64,000 nt of DNA. Source: Eublepharis macularius. Its lineage: Eukaryota > Chordata > Lepidosauria > Squamata > Eublepharidae. Shown here piece by piece: positions 46,101 through 56,891 of this stretch (position 1 is the stretch's first letter; each line of letters begins with the position of its first letter). The DNA lies in the NCBI RefSeq assembly GCF_028583425.1, contig NC_072794.1, positions 30,997,232 to 31,061,231 of the forward strand. Direction: 5' to 3'. The notes below the pieces were generated by a model. The model was not told the DNA's origin. It did no database searches and worked only from the letters and a program-made list of their open reading frames with translations. A program made the translations under genes and the position numbers.

Positions 46101-49100
46101 TGCCAAATGATCCTGAAAAGTTTGCAACCTACCACATCCTATGTATTGTCGAAGGCTTTCACGGCCGGAGAACGATGGTTGTTGTGGGTTTTCCGGGCTG
46201 TATTGCCGTGGTCTTGGCATTGTAGTTCCTGACGTTTCGCCAGCAGTTACAGGATGACTCAGCTTAACCCCACCCCTCCTGAGTAGATATAAATGACCTG
46301 CCAACATCTTTTCCACACTGTGACACTGAGAGATCTCTGTCTTTTGGTGCTACACCTCTGAAGATGCCAGCCACAGCTGCTGGCGAAACGTCAGGAACTA
46401 CAATGGCAAGACCACGGCAATACAGCCCGGAAAACCCACAACAACCAACTACCACATCCTGGTTGCTAAGGGAAGGAAGCAGTAAGAATTTAATTCCATC
46501 CTCTCAAGGTGCATCTCCACAGGTGGGCCTGATAAATAGCCATATAATCTACAGTATTCTTGGATCTGTAAGGATTCTGGAAAAATTCCTCCATTAATTT
46601 CAGTGATACAAAATGGAATCCTCACTTTTATGGCATCGAATAATAACATTGTCCTAATTTATCGACATTAGTTGTTACCAGGGCTTTTTTTCTGGGAAAA
46701 GAGGTGGTGGAACTCAGTGGTGCAACTCAGGACCACACAATGATGTCACTTTGGATCAGCTGGAACAGGGGAGGCGTTAACGTTGAAATCGCCCTCAGCA
46801 AAAATGGTCACATGGCTGGTGGCCCCGCCCCCTGATCTCTAGACAGAGGGGAGTTTAGATTGCCCTTTGCACCAGTGGCGTGGAGGGCAATCTAAACTCC
46901 CTTCTGTCTGGAGATCAGGGGGTGGGGCCACTGGCCATGTGACCATTTTCTAGAGGTGCCGGAACTCCGTTCCACCGTGTTCCAGCTGAAAAAAAAGCCC
47001 TGGTTTTTACCCAGACAAGCTAAGGTAACTCCAATGATTTGCACAGTCATGTCAAAAACATCATACATCTCATCCAAGACTTTCATAATTAAATTGGTAC
47101 TTGACTAACCACCGCACTCTCATGTGTTTCCTGTTTCCTTCTCTTTTTACAAACAGATCCTGGCATTTCCCTTCTGCTCCCTCCTCATTCCCTCTGTATT
47201 TTCCTTCCTCTCTGATTCTTGTGCAGCAGTAACTCAATAATGAGCCTAATATACCACTAAATAGACAGTATCAAGCGCCAGCATTTCGCATGTGTTTCAG
47301 ATTTGGAGCTCCACAGAGAAATTCCGGGTTGGCGTATCTAGAAAATCTGGCCGTAATTGTTAATCTGTTCCTCATCAAGAAGAGAGTTACACCAGAACAT
47401 TTGATAGAAATAACTTACATTTAAGAACAGGAGAACTGATTTATGAATTCCTTAACCGAATTGTTTGCTTGTTTTACCAAAATCGATATCTGGTGAAAGC
47501 TGTTGGACTAGGACTGGGGCGACCCAGATTCAAATCCCTTCTTAACCATGAAGTTTATTAGGTGACTTTGGGCCAGACAGTCTCAGCCTAACATACTCCA
47601 GGTGGGATCAAAATGGACTAGGTGTGTCCACACAACTATACCGCAAATCCTCACACACACCAGGGCAAATTTACTCTGAATTTGAAAACTCAAATGTTAG
47701 GATTTTCCGAGACCCAGCTTCTGTACACACATCCAAAATCAGCATCAATTTCTCCCTTTTCACCAGCAGCACAGTTCAGCAGCAAGGAAGGCCCACAGTT
47801 AACAGACTGAGAGCCAAGCTACAAGAGATGAATTACACGAGGAGGAGCACGTGAAGGGAGTCGCAATGTTAGCCGGGAAGCTGAGTATTAAAAGAGATTG
47901 GAAGGCTTTGTTAACTTCCCCTCTCTACAGAGCCAGGGAGATCTCTGCTTAGAGGGTTTGTTAATTTCCTCTTTGCCTCCCAAAGGCTCTGTCAGTTTCA
48001 CCTCTCCTTCTAAGAGGCAACAGGAAATAAACAAACCCTCTGAGGAGCCGTCTTTGCTGGCTCTGTAGAGAGGGGAAATTGACAAAGCCTTCAGATCGGT
48101 CTTTAAGAACTCAGCTTCCTGGCTAACATTGCGAATCCCTTCACATGCTCCTCTTTGTGTAATTTGTGTCTTGTAGCTTAGCTCTCAGTGCATGCTTTGT
48201 CTACAGAAGCTTTCATGTTCAGCCTTCTGCCCCCAGCATCTTTTATCTCTTTCAGAGGTTTTGGAAGAACACTGCCGGTCAGAGTAGATAGGTGAGCTAT
48301 GGTTTGACTCCGTAGAAGGTAATTTCAGATACGTACTGTTGATTTGATTTCTGTTATAAGGATGACTCCACCACATTAAGGACAATCCCTTCCCTTGTCT
48401 TCTAGATTATAATCAGAACCTGAGCTTAGCTAAGGGCCTTTGGTCTAGGCTTAGACAGTTTACACAGGGGGTTTGAGGAAGAGCTACCCCTAAAAATTGG
48501 ACAGAGTAACTGGCTTGTTTATTCTCTGAAACAGGATGTGGAATGTTGGTGTCAGTTGGTGAGCCTGTGACCTTCCGCAGGGCAGAGAACATTGCTGGTA
48601 AGTACGGTGTGTGGATGAGAGATCCAGAACCTGTGACTCCATATACCCACGAGACAACTTGGAGAGTTGACACCGTTGGCACAGATATCCGCCAGGTCTT
48701 TGAGTACGAGGATGCAGACCAGTTTATAAAGGGCTATCCTTCAAAAGTTCACGTGTTGCCTCGGTCCATGGAGAGCACTGGAGCTGTTGTTTATCGCGGC
48801 TTCCTATATTTCCAGCAACGCAAATCAAGAATATTGGCTAAGTATGACCTGAAGACTGAAGTTGTTGTAGTCCAAAAGGAGCTGCCCAATGTTGGCTACC
48901 ATGGACAATTTCCCTACTCGTGGGGTGGATACACAGACATCGACCTAGCAGTTGATGAGATAGGGCTATGGGCAATTTACAGCACTGCAGCCGCCAAGGG
49001 GGCTATTGTGCTTTCTAAATTGGAACCGGAGACCCTGGAGATTGAACGGACCTGGGAGACCAACATACGCAAGCAGTCGGTAGCCAACTCCTTTATGATT

Positions 49101-49319
49101 TGCGGCTCCCTGTACACCATCAGCAGCTACTCGTCGCCTGCGGCTAGTGTGAATTTTGTTTACAATACCGACACAGGCACCAGTGCACCACTGAACATCC
49201 GCTTTGAGAACCGCTACGGATACAGCAGCATGGTGGACTACAACCCAGCAGAGAGAAAGCTCTTCACTTGGGACAACTTCAACATGGTCGCCTATGACAT
49301 CAAACTTTCCAACATGTGA
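43103..49319 (+). CDS. MYOC: Myocilin, three exons
   Basis: Secreted glycoprotein of the trabecular meshwork and other tissues; human missense variants cause glaucoma (known). Exons are 43103-43676, 45582-45710 and 48535-49319 (TGA 49317-49319), total 1488 nt, 495 residues. An in-frame TAA just upstream fixes the start; it aligns with human Met15. Residues 1-18 look like a signal peptide ([20 protein letters not shown]). A coiled coil lies at about 50-185. The linker has [20 protein letters not shown]. The olfactomedin domain begins at [11 protein letters not shown] with [10 protein letters not shown] and [20 protein letters not shown]. Calcium-site residues are kept (DID, VAN, Asp of SSMVDYNP). 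The disulfide Cys pair (GCG and MICGSL) is present. The end is KLSNM, where human has SKM. No break is seen. Confidence 0.97.
43944..44166 (+). repeat. tRNA-derived SINE in MYOC intron 1
   Basis: 'gttggtatagtagttagagtg', 'gagacccaggtttgaatctcc', 'ttgctgggtgaccttgg', 'ctcacagggttgttgtgagg' and tail 'aaaggcggagtataaatgaag'. Confidence 0.85.
46141..46448. mobile_element. Penelope-like insertion, family B, inverted arms
   Basis: The left arm (tail gtattgtcgaaggctttcac, then ggttgttgtgggttttccgg, cctgacgtttcgccagcag) is matched by a right inverted arm (ctggcgaaacgtcaggaac ... cccggaaaacccacaacaacc). Only the left side carries the roughly 36-nt tail. A 12-bp duplication ctaccacatcct lies at 46129-46140 and 46449-46460. 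It lies in MYOC intron 2. Confidence 0.87.
46679..47003. mobile_element. hAT MITE, cagggcttttt family, long copy
   Basis: Ends cagggctttttttctgggaa / cagctgaaaaaaaagccctg. The 8-bp duplication gttgttac / gtttttac (one mismatch) lies at 46671-46678 and 47004-47011. The central hairpin is present. MYOC intron 2. Confidence 0.88.
47495..47612 (+). repeat. tRNA-derived SINE, 5' part only
   Basis: 'tgttggactaggactggggcgacccagattcaaatccc', then 'ttaggtgactttgggccagacagtctcagcctaac'. The 3' tail is missing. Confidence 0.7.
47806..48189. mobile_element. Long palindromic MITE
   Basis: A 384-bp near-palindrome. The left end actgagagccaagctacaag is mirrored by cttgtagcttagctctcagt at the right. Arms of about 170 bp pair with modest divergence (caatgttagccgggaagctg versus cagcttcctggctaacattg), and inner segments 'agagggtttgttaat' are mirrored by 'aaacaaaccctctg'. 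A related element is at 59201-59505. No duplication was identified. MYOC intron 2. Confidence 0.8.
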
Positions 49320-49880
49320 CGAACTTGGGGGAGGCTGTGGGAGGATGTGACGTATCATCAGGGCCATCCACAACACACAGTACCCACCTCCCTCCCACTA
49401 ATGAACATGTGGTGCCAATCACCAGGAAGTACTCTTGTGCAAGCCCTGGTGAAATGAACAGGACTTGTGCAAGAGCAGCAAGGTACTGCTAGGGTTTGTG
49501 TAGGAGACCTTACGTAAGTCAGCTCTGTGCAAAGCTCTCTCACTCACTCCATGGCTTTAAATGGTACCTGATGGCACCTACTGCAGCATAGGTAGGGATG
49601 GATTTGTGCATCGTTGTCTTTGCTAGGAGCTGAAGTGCTGACGTATTAGCAGTGCATTAGATAGAGCTTTCAGCGTCTCTTCTGTGCCCTTCTGTTGGGC
49701 TCAGCCTTTAAATAACTTGTTTACAAGATTTCGCTCAGCAATGGTCCATTGGTGTATTAAATAGGAAGGCAAGAGTAATATTCCAGATCACTTTTTTCCT
49801 ATCTGCGATTTAATTTTATAAAAGCTCGCAGCATGCACCAATCTCTATTATATTTGCTTTAAAATGTGCATTCTGTAGAT

Positions 49881-49886
49881 ATTAAA
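49881..49886 (+). terminator. MYOC: Candidate MYOC polyadenylation signal ATTAAA
   Basis: ATTAAA about 560 nt after the MYOC stop gives a 3' UTR length similar to human. The nearest canonical AATAAA (51513-51518) lies much further on and beyond a MITE. Confidence 0.5.
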
Positions 49887-49889
49887 TGC

Positions 49890-50850
49890 ACAGGAATCAT
49901 CCTCAGAGAGCCAAAACGCATATTACAAACTACAGCGATGAATGAAATGAATGAAATCAACACTGCAAAGCACTTTGTTGAGAGGCCAATTTGTTCTGAA
50001 GAAGGGATGGGAATGGGGGTGTTGGCCTCTTTCCGCCAGCTCCTTCCCCTTCAGCTGGGCTCTGCACTTACATTTGCAAGGTAAACTGGAGACCAGAACA
50101 CTGGTGGTGTTAAGAGCAGGTGGAGGGATGTTACAGGAGGGGAAGGGTTAAGCATTCCCTTCTCAGCACTAAAATTATGCACAGCAGCAGGGAGCTTTGC
50201 AAAAAGGGGCCAGTGTACCTCTGTGACATGCAACTGCAGTGCAGTGCCTGGTTCAGCTCCCAGTTTTAGCTCCATACTTAACACACAAATAACATTCATG
50301 ATATATATATATAGGCTTGTGTGTACTCTATTGTCAAACCCCCCAAATAATCAAAATTCTGTGCCAAGAGAAATGGAGTTATTCATGATCTGTTTTGTAT
50401 AGTCTTGTGATTATCTTTCTGTTTTGCATAGTATATTCTTCTTGCGGCAGCCATGGAGGTTGGGATGGTAGGGCTTAAGGAGCTAAACAGAGTCCTGCAG
50501 CTCCATCTTAGGAATACTAGAAAATTTCTTCAGAAACGTTTTGGGCTCCTGAGACTTCAGCAGGTGTTGCTCACACACCTTCCAGGGTATTTTTACAACC
50601 ACAAGAGCTAGAAAGTTACTTAAAGGGGGGGGGGCAGAGAAAAATTGTCAAAAGGTGAAATTCTCCACCCAAACCCACACCCAGTGGCTTTCCCCTCCTT
50701 CCTGAAAAATGCCAGTGCAGCAAACACACCACCCAGAGTATGAATAACCACGTTCGATATACTAGGGCAGAATTTGGGAAACTGGCAATTAACCTATCTA
50801 CCTTCTTCTGACTTCATACAAATCAGAAATATGTAGGGACTGAGGATCAG
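49890..50850. other. MYOC downstream flank, no recognised feature
   Basis: Unique-looking sequence with a short (TA)n at 50300-50312. No exon or named repeat was seen. Confidence 0.5.
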
Positions 50851-50859
50851 ATGCAGGAG

Positions 50860-51116
50860 CAGGGCTTTTTTTCAGCTGGAACGCAGTGGAACGGAGTTCC
50901 GGAACCTCTTGAAAATGGTCACATGGCTGGTGGCCCTGCCCCCTGATCTCCAGACAGAGGGGAATTTAGATTGCCCTCCGTGCCGCTGCGGCGCGTAGGG
51001 CAATCTAAATTCCCCTTTGTCTGGAGATCAGGGGGTGGGGCCACCAGCCAGGTGACCATTTTCAAGAGGTTCCGGAACTCCGTTCCACCACCTCTTTTGC
51101 CAGAAAAAAAGCCCTG
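50860..51116. mobile_element. hAT MITE, cagggcttttt family, full copy
   Basis: Inverted ends as in the family, with an exact 8-bp duplication tgcaggag at 50852-50859 and 51117-51124. The central hairpin is mirrored around a GC-rich loop near 50983-50995. Confidence 0.93.
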
Positions 51117-51749
51117 TGCAGGAGAGAATCATCACGCCATTTGTATTTATAAAAGTGCTGAGGAGTTCTTGCAAAGTTGCATCCCACCATCCGAGCTGGC
51201 TCAGTTTGATCCACCCTGGGATAAATTCTTTAAACTCAGTGAAATAGTTGTGGAAATGGTTTAAAAATGTTAATATATCTAGGCTGTGGAGTCCGTTTCT
51301 AAGTGGAAGGCAGCAATTTACCCGTGTCCCCATGAACTAAAGGAATCTGTTGGTGGATGCTGCCTTCATATTGCTAAGGACCTTCATGAAATCTAGAACC
51401 TTGTCTTTGTTTATTCAGAAATAAAAAGGAAAGGGGACAGAGTGGATCAGCAGTGCAAATTCATGACCATTCCCCCCACCCCCCGTATTGTTTTAACAGG
51501 TGCTTTTTGATGAATAAAATTCAGTATAGGGAATCTAAACAAAAGAAACATTCCACCTCACCAGAATGCATCAGAACTCCAGGTGTGTTTGAAATAGTTT
51601 CTGAGAGTTGTGAAACACATTGACTTTGGCTACTAAAACAGGGGCAGAGGCGCTCCAGATTGCTCAGACACACTTTGGAATTTGGCTTGGGATAATGAAT
51701 ACACCATAAATACAATTGGTATAAGCTTTTTTCACACCATTATCATAAC

Positions 51750-52448
51750 TAGACATGGGCATGAACAGAAAAAACAAACATGGTGTTTGTTGTTCGTTGC
51801 CATCCACGAACAATGAACAATGAACATTGACTAACATGATCCTGTTCATTAACATGTTCGTTGTTCGTGGGGGCCAGCAGGCTCTCCTCCAGCCATCAAG
51901 ATCCCTACCGCACCACTCTCAGAAACCCTACCTGAGCAGGCAGCAGGAAATGTACCAATAATAAATAATAGCTTGGCCCAGAGCCTGGCAGCAGCCCTGG
52001 AACTTGAAGGGGTAGATGCACCACACACAAAGAAAATTCAAGCTCCAATGCACTCACCCTGTCTCTCTAACAGCAGCTGACTCTCCCTGAAAGCTAGAGC
52101 TGGGAGCCCCCCCCCCCAGTCTTTTCTTCTTGTAACAAATTTGGAGCTCCAGTCCACACTTGGAAGGATGACCTGCCTATCAAGCTAAATTGGGCTTAGA
52201 TTGGGGTTTCCAGGGCAACAGCAGGAGTTCAGACAGAGTTCAGACAATCCCTGCCTAAGTTGCCAAGGGAATTGATTGCAGGTGCCAGACTGTCTGGGTT
52301 GATGAACAGCAACGGACAGCAACAAACGAGGCTTGCATCGACCTCCTCTTTGTTTAGAATGGGGCCTCACAAACAGCTTGTTCGTAAACAGCAGATTGGG
52401 CTGTTCGTGGGTTTTTTTAGTTCATATTGCTGTTCGCACCCATCTCTA
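51750..52448. mobile_element. hAT-like non-autonomous element with tagacatgggc ends
   Basis: Starts tagacatgggcatgaac and ends gttcgcacccatctcta (complement tagagatgggtgcgaac). An exact 8-bp duplication atcataac is at 51742-51749 and 52449-52456. Subterminal 'gttcgttgttcgtgg' type repeats occur at both ends. The interior (699 bp total) shows no transposase. Confidence 0.85.
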
Positions 52449-52583
52449 ATCATAACTCTACCTATCAGCAATGTAAAACAATCAACTTGTTGTACTGCAA
52501 CAAGAAAGGGACAAAAATCTCTAAAGATCTGACTTCCCCTGCACTTTTCCTCCCCTCCAACCAACATCCTTTGGTGCCCCATT

Positions 52584-52797
52584 GGGTTGCCAGCCCCCAG
52601 GTGGTGGCTGGAGATCTCCTGGAATTACAACTGATCTCCAGGCCATAGAGATCAGTTCCCCTGGAGAAAACGGCTGCCTTTGAAGGTGAACTCTATGGCA
52701 TTATACTCCACGGAGGCCCTTCCTGTCCCCGACCCTGCCTTCTCCAGGCTGCACCCCCCAAATCTCCAGGAATTTTCCCACCTGGAGCTGGCAACCC
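52584..52797. mobile_element. MITE with GGGTTGCCA termini, well preserved
   Basis: gggttgccagcccccagg ... ggagctggcaaccc, with inner mirror segments 'ggagatctcctggaattacaac' and 'aatctccaggaatttt'. It is the best preserved copy of this family in the window. Confidence 0.75.
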
Positions 52798-52802
52798 TAT
52801 TT

Positions 52803-53020
52803 GGTGGTGGTGCCATCAACTCATAGCTGACTTATGGTGACCCCTGGTGGGGATTTCACAGTAAGAGAAATCTTACCATTTTTACCATTGTTTACCATTA
52901 CCTGCCTCTGCAACCCTGGTCTTAATTGGAGGTCTCCTGTCCAATTACTAACCAAGGCCAGCCCTGCTTAACTTCTGAGAGCTGATGAGATCAGGTTTGC
53001 CTGGGCTATCCAGATAAGCC
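52803..53020 (-). repeat. 5S rRNA-derived SINE, minus strand
   Basis: The right part (about 52940-53015) is the complement of 5S rRNA sequence: 'ggaggtctcctgtccaatta', 'ctaaccaaggccagccctgc' and 'ttctgagagctgatgagatc'. The left part is the body and tail shared with 40040-40245. Confidence 0.8.
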
Positions 53021-53218
53021 CCCCCCCCCATCTTTTAGCAGCATTTTATTTACTTAATTTTGAAGCTTTTGTTTGAAACTCAGATGCAAACAGTGGGGAC
53101 CCTTCTGGCAAAGAGAAGTTTTAAGCCACATACATGCTCTGTGTATGTGGAAGTCCAGTTGCAAGACCCAGCAAGTGGTAGCTTCTAGTCAGTGTACAGG
53201 GTCACAGTTAGACTTATC

Positions 53219-53654
53219 CAGGGCTCATTTCGAGGGGGAACGTGCAGGAACGCAGTTCCAGCAGTTCCCCAAAGAGGTCACATGTCAGGTGGCCCTGCCC
53301 ACCTGACTCTCAGCCATTTGGGGCCTGTTTCAGCTTTGATTGGGGCTGAAACATCCCAGATCGGGCCTCTGACGGGTGATGGATTACTCTCCCACTCAGC
53401 AGTGGCCTGATTCTGACCATTTGGGTCCCCTTTTTGGCCATTTTCAGCTCCTTTTTACCATTTGGGGCCCAATTTCAGCCCTGAATGGCCAGGATTGAGT
53501 CCAAAACAACTAGGATAGGTGATGTCAGGGGTGTGTGGCATATGCAAATCAGTTATGCTAATGACACACTGCTGGTCATGGCAAGGGGTGTGGCATATGC
53601 AAATCAGTTATGCTAATGAGTTCCTCCAGCTCTTTTTCTACGAAATGACCCCTG
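53219..53654. mobile_element. hAT-like MITE, cagggctcatttcg family, with octamer repeats
   Basis: Ends cagggctcatttcg and cgaaatgacccctg. The 8-bp flanks gacttatc / aatttatc match at six of eight positions. Near the right end, a unit of about 31 bp beginning gtgtggcatatgcaaatcag is repeated twice (from 53532 and 53588), each carrying ATGCAAAT, the octamer bound by POU-domain factors (known). Confidence 0.75.
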
Positions 53655-53689
53655 AATTTATCAAACTCAAAATGGAGAGGCCCCGAGTC

Positions 53690-53850
53690 TTATCCCTACT
53701 CAGCCATGACGCCCACTTGGAGACTTTAGGCCAGTCGCTATCTCTTAGCCTGGCTTCTCTCACAGGGTTGTTGTGAAGATAAAATGGAGGAGGGCTGGAC
53801 TATCTATACCGCAATGAGCTCTATGGAAAGAGGATGGGACAAACATGTAA
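53690..53850 (+). repeat. tRNA-derived SINE, partial
   Basis: 'ctactcagccatgacgcccacttggagactttaggccagtcgc', 'ctcacagggttgttgtgaagataaaatggagg'. The head is missing. It sits head-on to the minus-strand copy that follows. Confidence 0.65.
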
Positions 53851-53854
53851 TACC

Positions 53855-54100
53855 TAGATGAATATTTATTTTCTTCATTTGTACCCTGTCTTTCTCCCCG
53901 GTACGGACCCAAAGCAGCTTCCATCATTACACCCTCTTCTCCATTTTATCCTTACCACAACCCTGTGAGGCGAGTTAGGCTGAGGGTGTGAGACTGCACC
54001 AGGGTTACCCAGCAAGGTTCCATGTCAAAGCATGGATTTGAACTTGGTTCTCCTCCATCCTAGTTTGACATTCTTACCACTACACAGTACCAGCCCTAGC
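53855..54100 (-). repeat. tRNA-derived SINE, minus strand
   Basis: 'ttcatttgtaccctgtctttctcc', 'acccaaagcagcttccatc', 'cacaaccctgtgaggcgagttaggctgagg' and 'ggatttgaacttggttctcc', then the head complement 'cttaccactacac'. Confidence 0.8.
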
Positions 54101-54410
54101 TGGTCTGCACAAGTCAAAATCCCAAGCTGGCTGCATCTCAGAAAGAAGCTTCATAGAGCTGCCAACATGCAGATGGGGTTAACAAAAGAATTCAGGACCA
54201 CCTAACGACACCCACTTCAAAAGTGAACACTCATATATTCAATACAATTATTCAATACAATTACAATATGCCAGATTACATGCAATTCGTACAATATTCA
54301 AAATCCATTCACAATGCAAAGTTATATTAATCCATACAGTCTTTGTGACAAGACCCAAAAGTGCTCAGTGCTGGTATAACAAATAGTCCATAACCACAGC
54401 TATATTTTTT

Positions 54411-54502
54411 TCTGGAGAAAATGGCTGCGTTGGAAGGTAGATCTATAGTATTATACTCCATTGAGGTCCCTCCCCTTTCCTAACCTTGAAGTCAGCAACC
54501 CT
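54411..54502. mobile_element. GGGTTGCCA-family MITE, fragment
   Basis: 'ctggagaaaatggctgcg', 'gtattatactccattgaggtccctcccc', ending 'gtcagcaaccct'. Right half only. Confidence 0.55.
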
Positions 54503-55939
54503 CAGGTCTCTTACAATGTTGTCAGCCAGTCAACAGAACTTCAAGTGATGTGTGCCTCCACTTAGTTGCCATTTATCTGCCAAGTGTCATTGTTGGAACA
54601 AGAGGTCGAAGTGGAAAGTTATGATACCTTGAAATAAATTAACAAGTCTTATGTATTCAACATTAAGAGTAAATTAAAATTCAAACTAAATTATGTCCCA
54701 GGAAACTAGGTTATTTTTCCCGAACCCATGCCATATTGTTTGGAAATTAACGGGAGGGGAGTATACTTTGTTTGGGGTGACAAAATTTCTTGAACTGAAG
54801 GAGTTTTTTTGACAGATGCAAACAATTATGAGAGCTCCCAACTGTTTTAGTAACAGGTTGTGATCAATATAATGTATATAATGTGCTTTGAACTCTCAAA
54901 AGTGCTGTATAAATGTTGGCTGAGGGAAGGCATAGGAAGTAGCCGAGAAAAAGAGCAAGAAAAAGAGAAATTGTGAAGCCAGAGATTTCTGGAGAAGAAA
55001 GAAAATGAGAAGGAAGTGTTTTTCGGGCAGAGAACAGAGTAGCCTCTGTGAGCAGCATAAAACAGAACTGATCTCCGACCCAAAGAACAGCACTACCGAC
55101 CCTAAAAAGCCAGCCAACCTGCAGGAAAGACTGTGGAAGACTTTTACAAGGAGCAGGGAGAAATTATCACCTCTCTGGCTTTAGTTTTTAACAAGTAGAG
55201 GACCCACAAGGACTTGCAAGGGGCATCTCATTTTTTCCTTCTCTACCACCTCCTTTTCCCCTCCCTGAAAGCCTCCATAGCCTTTCCCCCTTTTCCACCT
55301 TCCTTCTCTCCTTCCTACCCACCTTTGTCTGCCCCTCTTTCACCTTCCCCCCATCAGCAGCCTCTCCCCTATGGCCCAGTTGTGTGGTGCTGGCTGAGCT
55401 GCGCCCAGGGGATACTTCCATTTTCCCTGTATCTCCTTCACCACGCTATTTCCGCTTCCTTCTGTGGAAAGTGAATTTAATGGACTAGAATATTTTCATA
55501 TGCCTTTCCTATTTCCATGTGATCGAACTGTATTTTCACTGTGCAAAGCAGAGAGTGAACACTTGGGGTAACGTGCCCAGGCAGATGACATGTGCAAATG
55601 CCAGTCACTGTGAGGTGCCTGCTATTTGAAGTTTTGGTGAAAGGATACCCACCTATGTACACTTGGCTAGGTTACTGGTAGCAAGAGGCACCTATATTAC
55701 TATGCACTAGGCCATACCCATAGGCAAATAAGAGAAATCTCTTTCTGAGTTAATCATGCTAGAAGTCACCGTCGAATACCAGCTGAACTTTGCTCTAGAA
55801 AACAAGGAGGACACAGAGAGAAGGACCTGCGTCCTTTCCCCTAGACCAGCAGGACACGTCAAGGACATGAAGAGCTCCCAGGTGTCCGAAGGGAGCCTGA
55901 GTGGCTTCAAAGATAGTATTTTGCCTGCAAAGCACAAAA
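54503..55939. other. Intergenic, no recognised feature
   Basis: Contains a C/T-rich patch at about 55220-55400 with long chance frames. No domain or named repeat was recognised. Confidence 0.45.
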
Positions 55940-56272
55940 TGTTGCTAATAAAAAGATGTTCCTTGACAAGATAATCTTGAGGTGATAGACAATGATGTCC
56001 AGAATTATTCTTCCAATGTGAACTGGGGGTGGTCACTTGCTTGGACCAATGTAGTCCCAAGGTTGTAACTTATATAACTTAGGCTAATTGACCCTAAGGT
56101 ATACATTCTTATGTTTGTAGCATCATAGCTCCAAAGAACTGATCAGTCCAAGGAGCTTTTCTATCCTGGTAACTGTATTATTCTTCCTTTGCTTATAAGC
56201 AAATAAAAGGCCTATGTTTATTTCCCTCAGTAGGACTCCTGTGTATTCTCCTTTACTAATTGAGCTAAAACA
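55940..56272 (+). mobile_element. Possible solo LTR-like sequence (fossil, weak)
   Basis: Begins tgttgctaataaaaag and ends gagctaaaaca. It contains a TATA-like 'cttatataac' and an AATAAA (56202-56207) followed by 'cctcagtaggactcctgtg', a layout like U3-R-U5. No target duplication and no internal region were found. It may instead be ordinary intergenic DNA. Confidence 0.25.
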
Positions 56273-56379
56273 AGATAAGGCACTGAATTATGTGCAACAC
56301 TTCCATATGCTTATCTTTTCCTGTGTCCTCTCATTCATGCCCATTTTTATCTGCCCCCCTATCTTCACATATATTTATC

Positions 56380-56600
56380 AATTTACTTCATTTATATACT
56401 ACCTTTCTCCACAGTGGGGACCCAAAGCAACTTACATCATTCTTCTTGTCACCATATTTTCCTCACAACAACCCTGAGAGGTAGGTTAGGCTGAGAGCGT
56501 GTGACTGGATCAAAGACACCCAGTGAGCTTCCACAGCAGAGTGGTGGTTCAAACCCGGACCTCTCAGATCCTACTCCAAAACTCTAACCACTGCACTATG
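56380..56600 (-). repeat. tRNA-derived SINE, minus strand
   Basis: 'cttcatttatatactacctttctcc', 'gggacccaaagcaacttac', 'ctgagaggtaggttaggctgagag', 'caaacccggacctctcagatcc', then 'ctctaaccactgcac'. Confidence 0.82.
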
Positions 56601-56891
56601 TTGTCTTGGGAGAGGTGCTGTTGAACAATAGCAAGCACTCAGGCCTCAGTGAGCCATGCAAGTCATGCAGTATCAAGTAGCCTAGTAATTGCTTCTGAGC
56701 CTGGCCCCAATGAGTCCTTCCTCAAAGGCCAAAACATCCTTGGAAAGGGCCCTGCTCCCTCTTCCTGCATTTTGCTGACAGAAACCAAGCCTGGAATACT
56801 AACTAAGCTGTTATGGTTGCCTAGCAATAGCAACTGAGAGCATCTGATTAAAGCATTTGTTTGAAATTCAGTTGCAAATAGTGTATCAATT

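Noticed and set aside
55214-55474. 86-codon Pro/Ser/Phe-rich frame
   Set aside because: It comes from a C/T-rich low-complexity tract and has no family signature.
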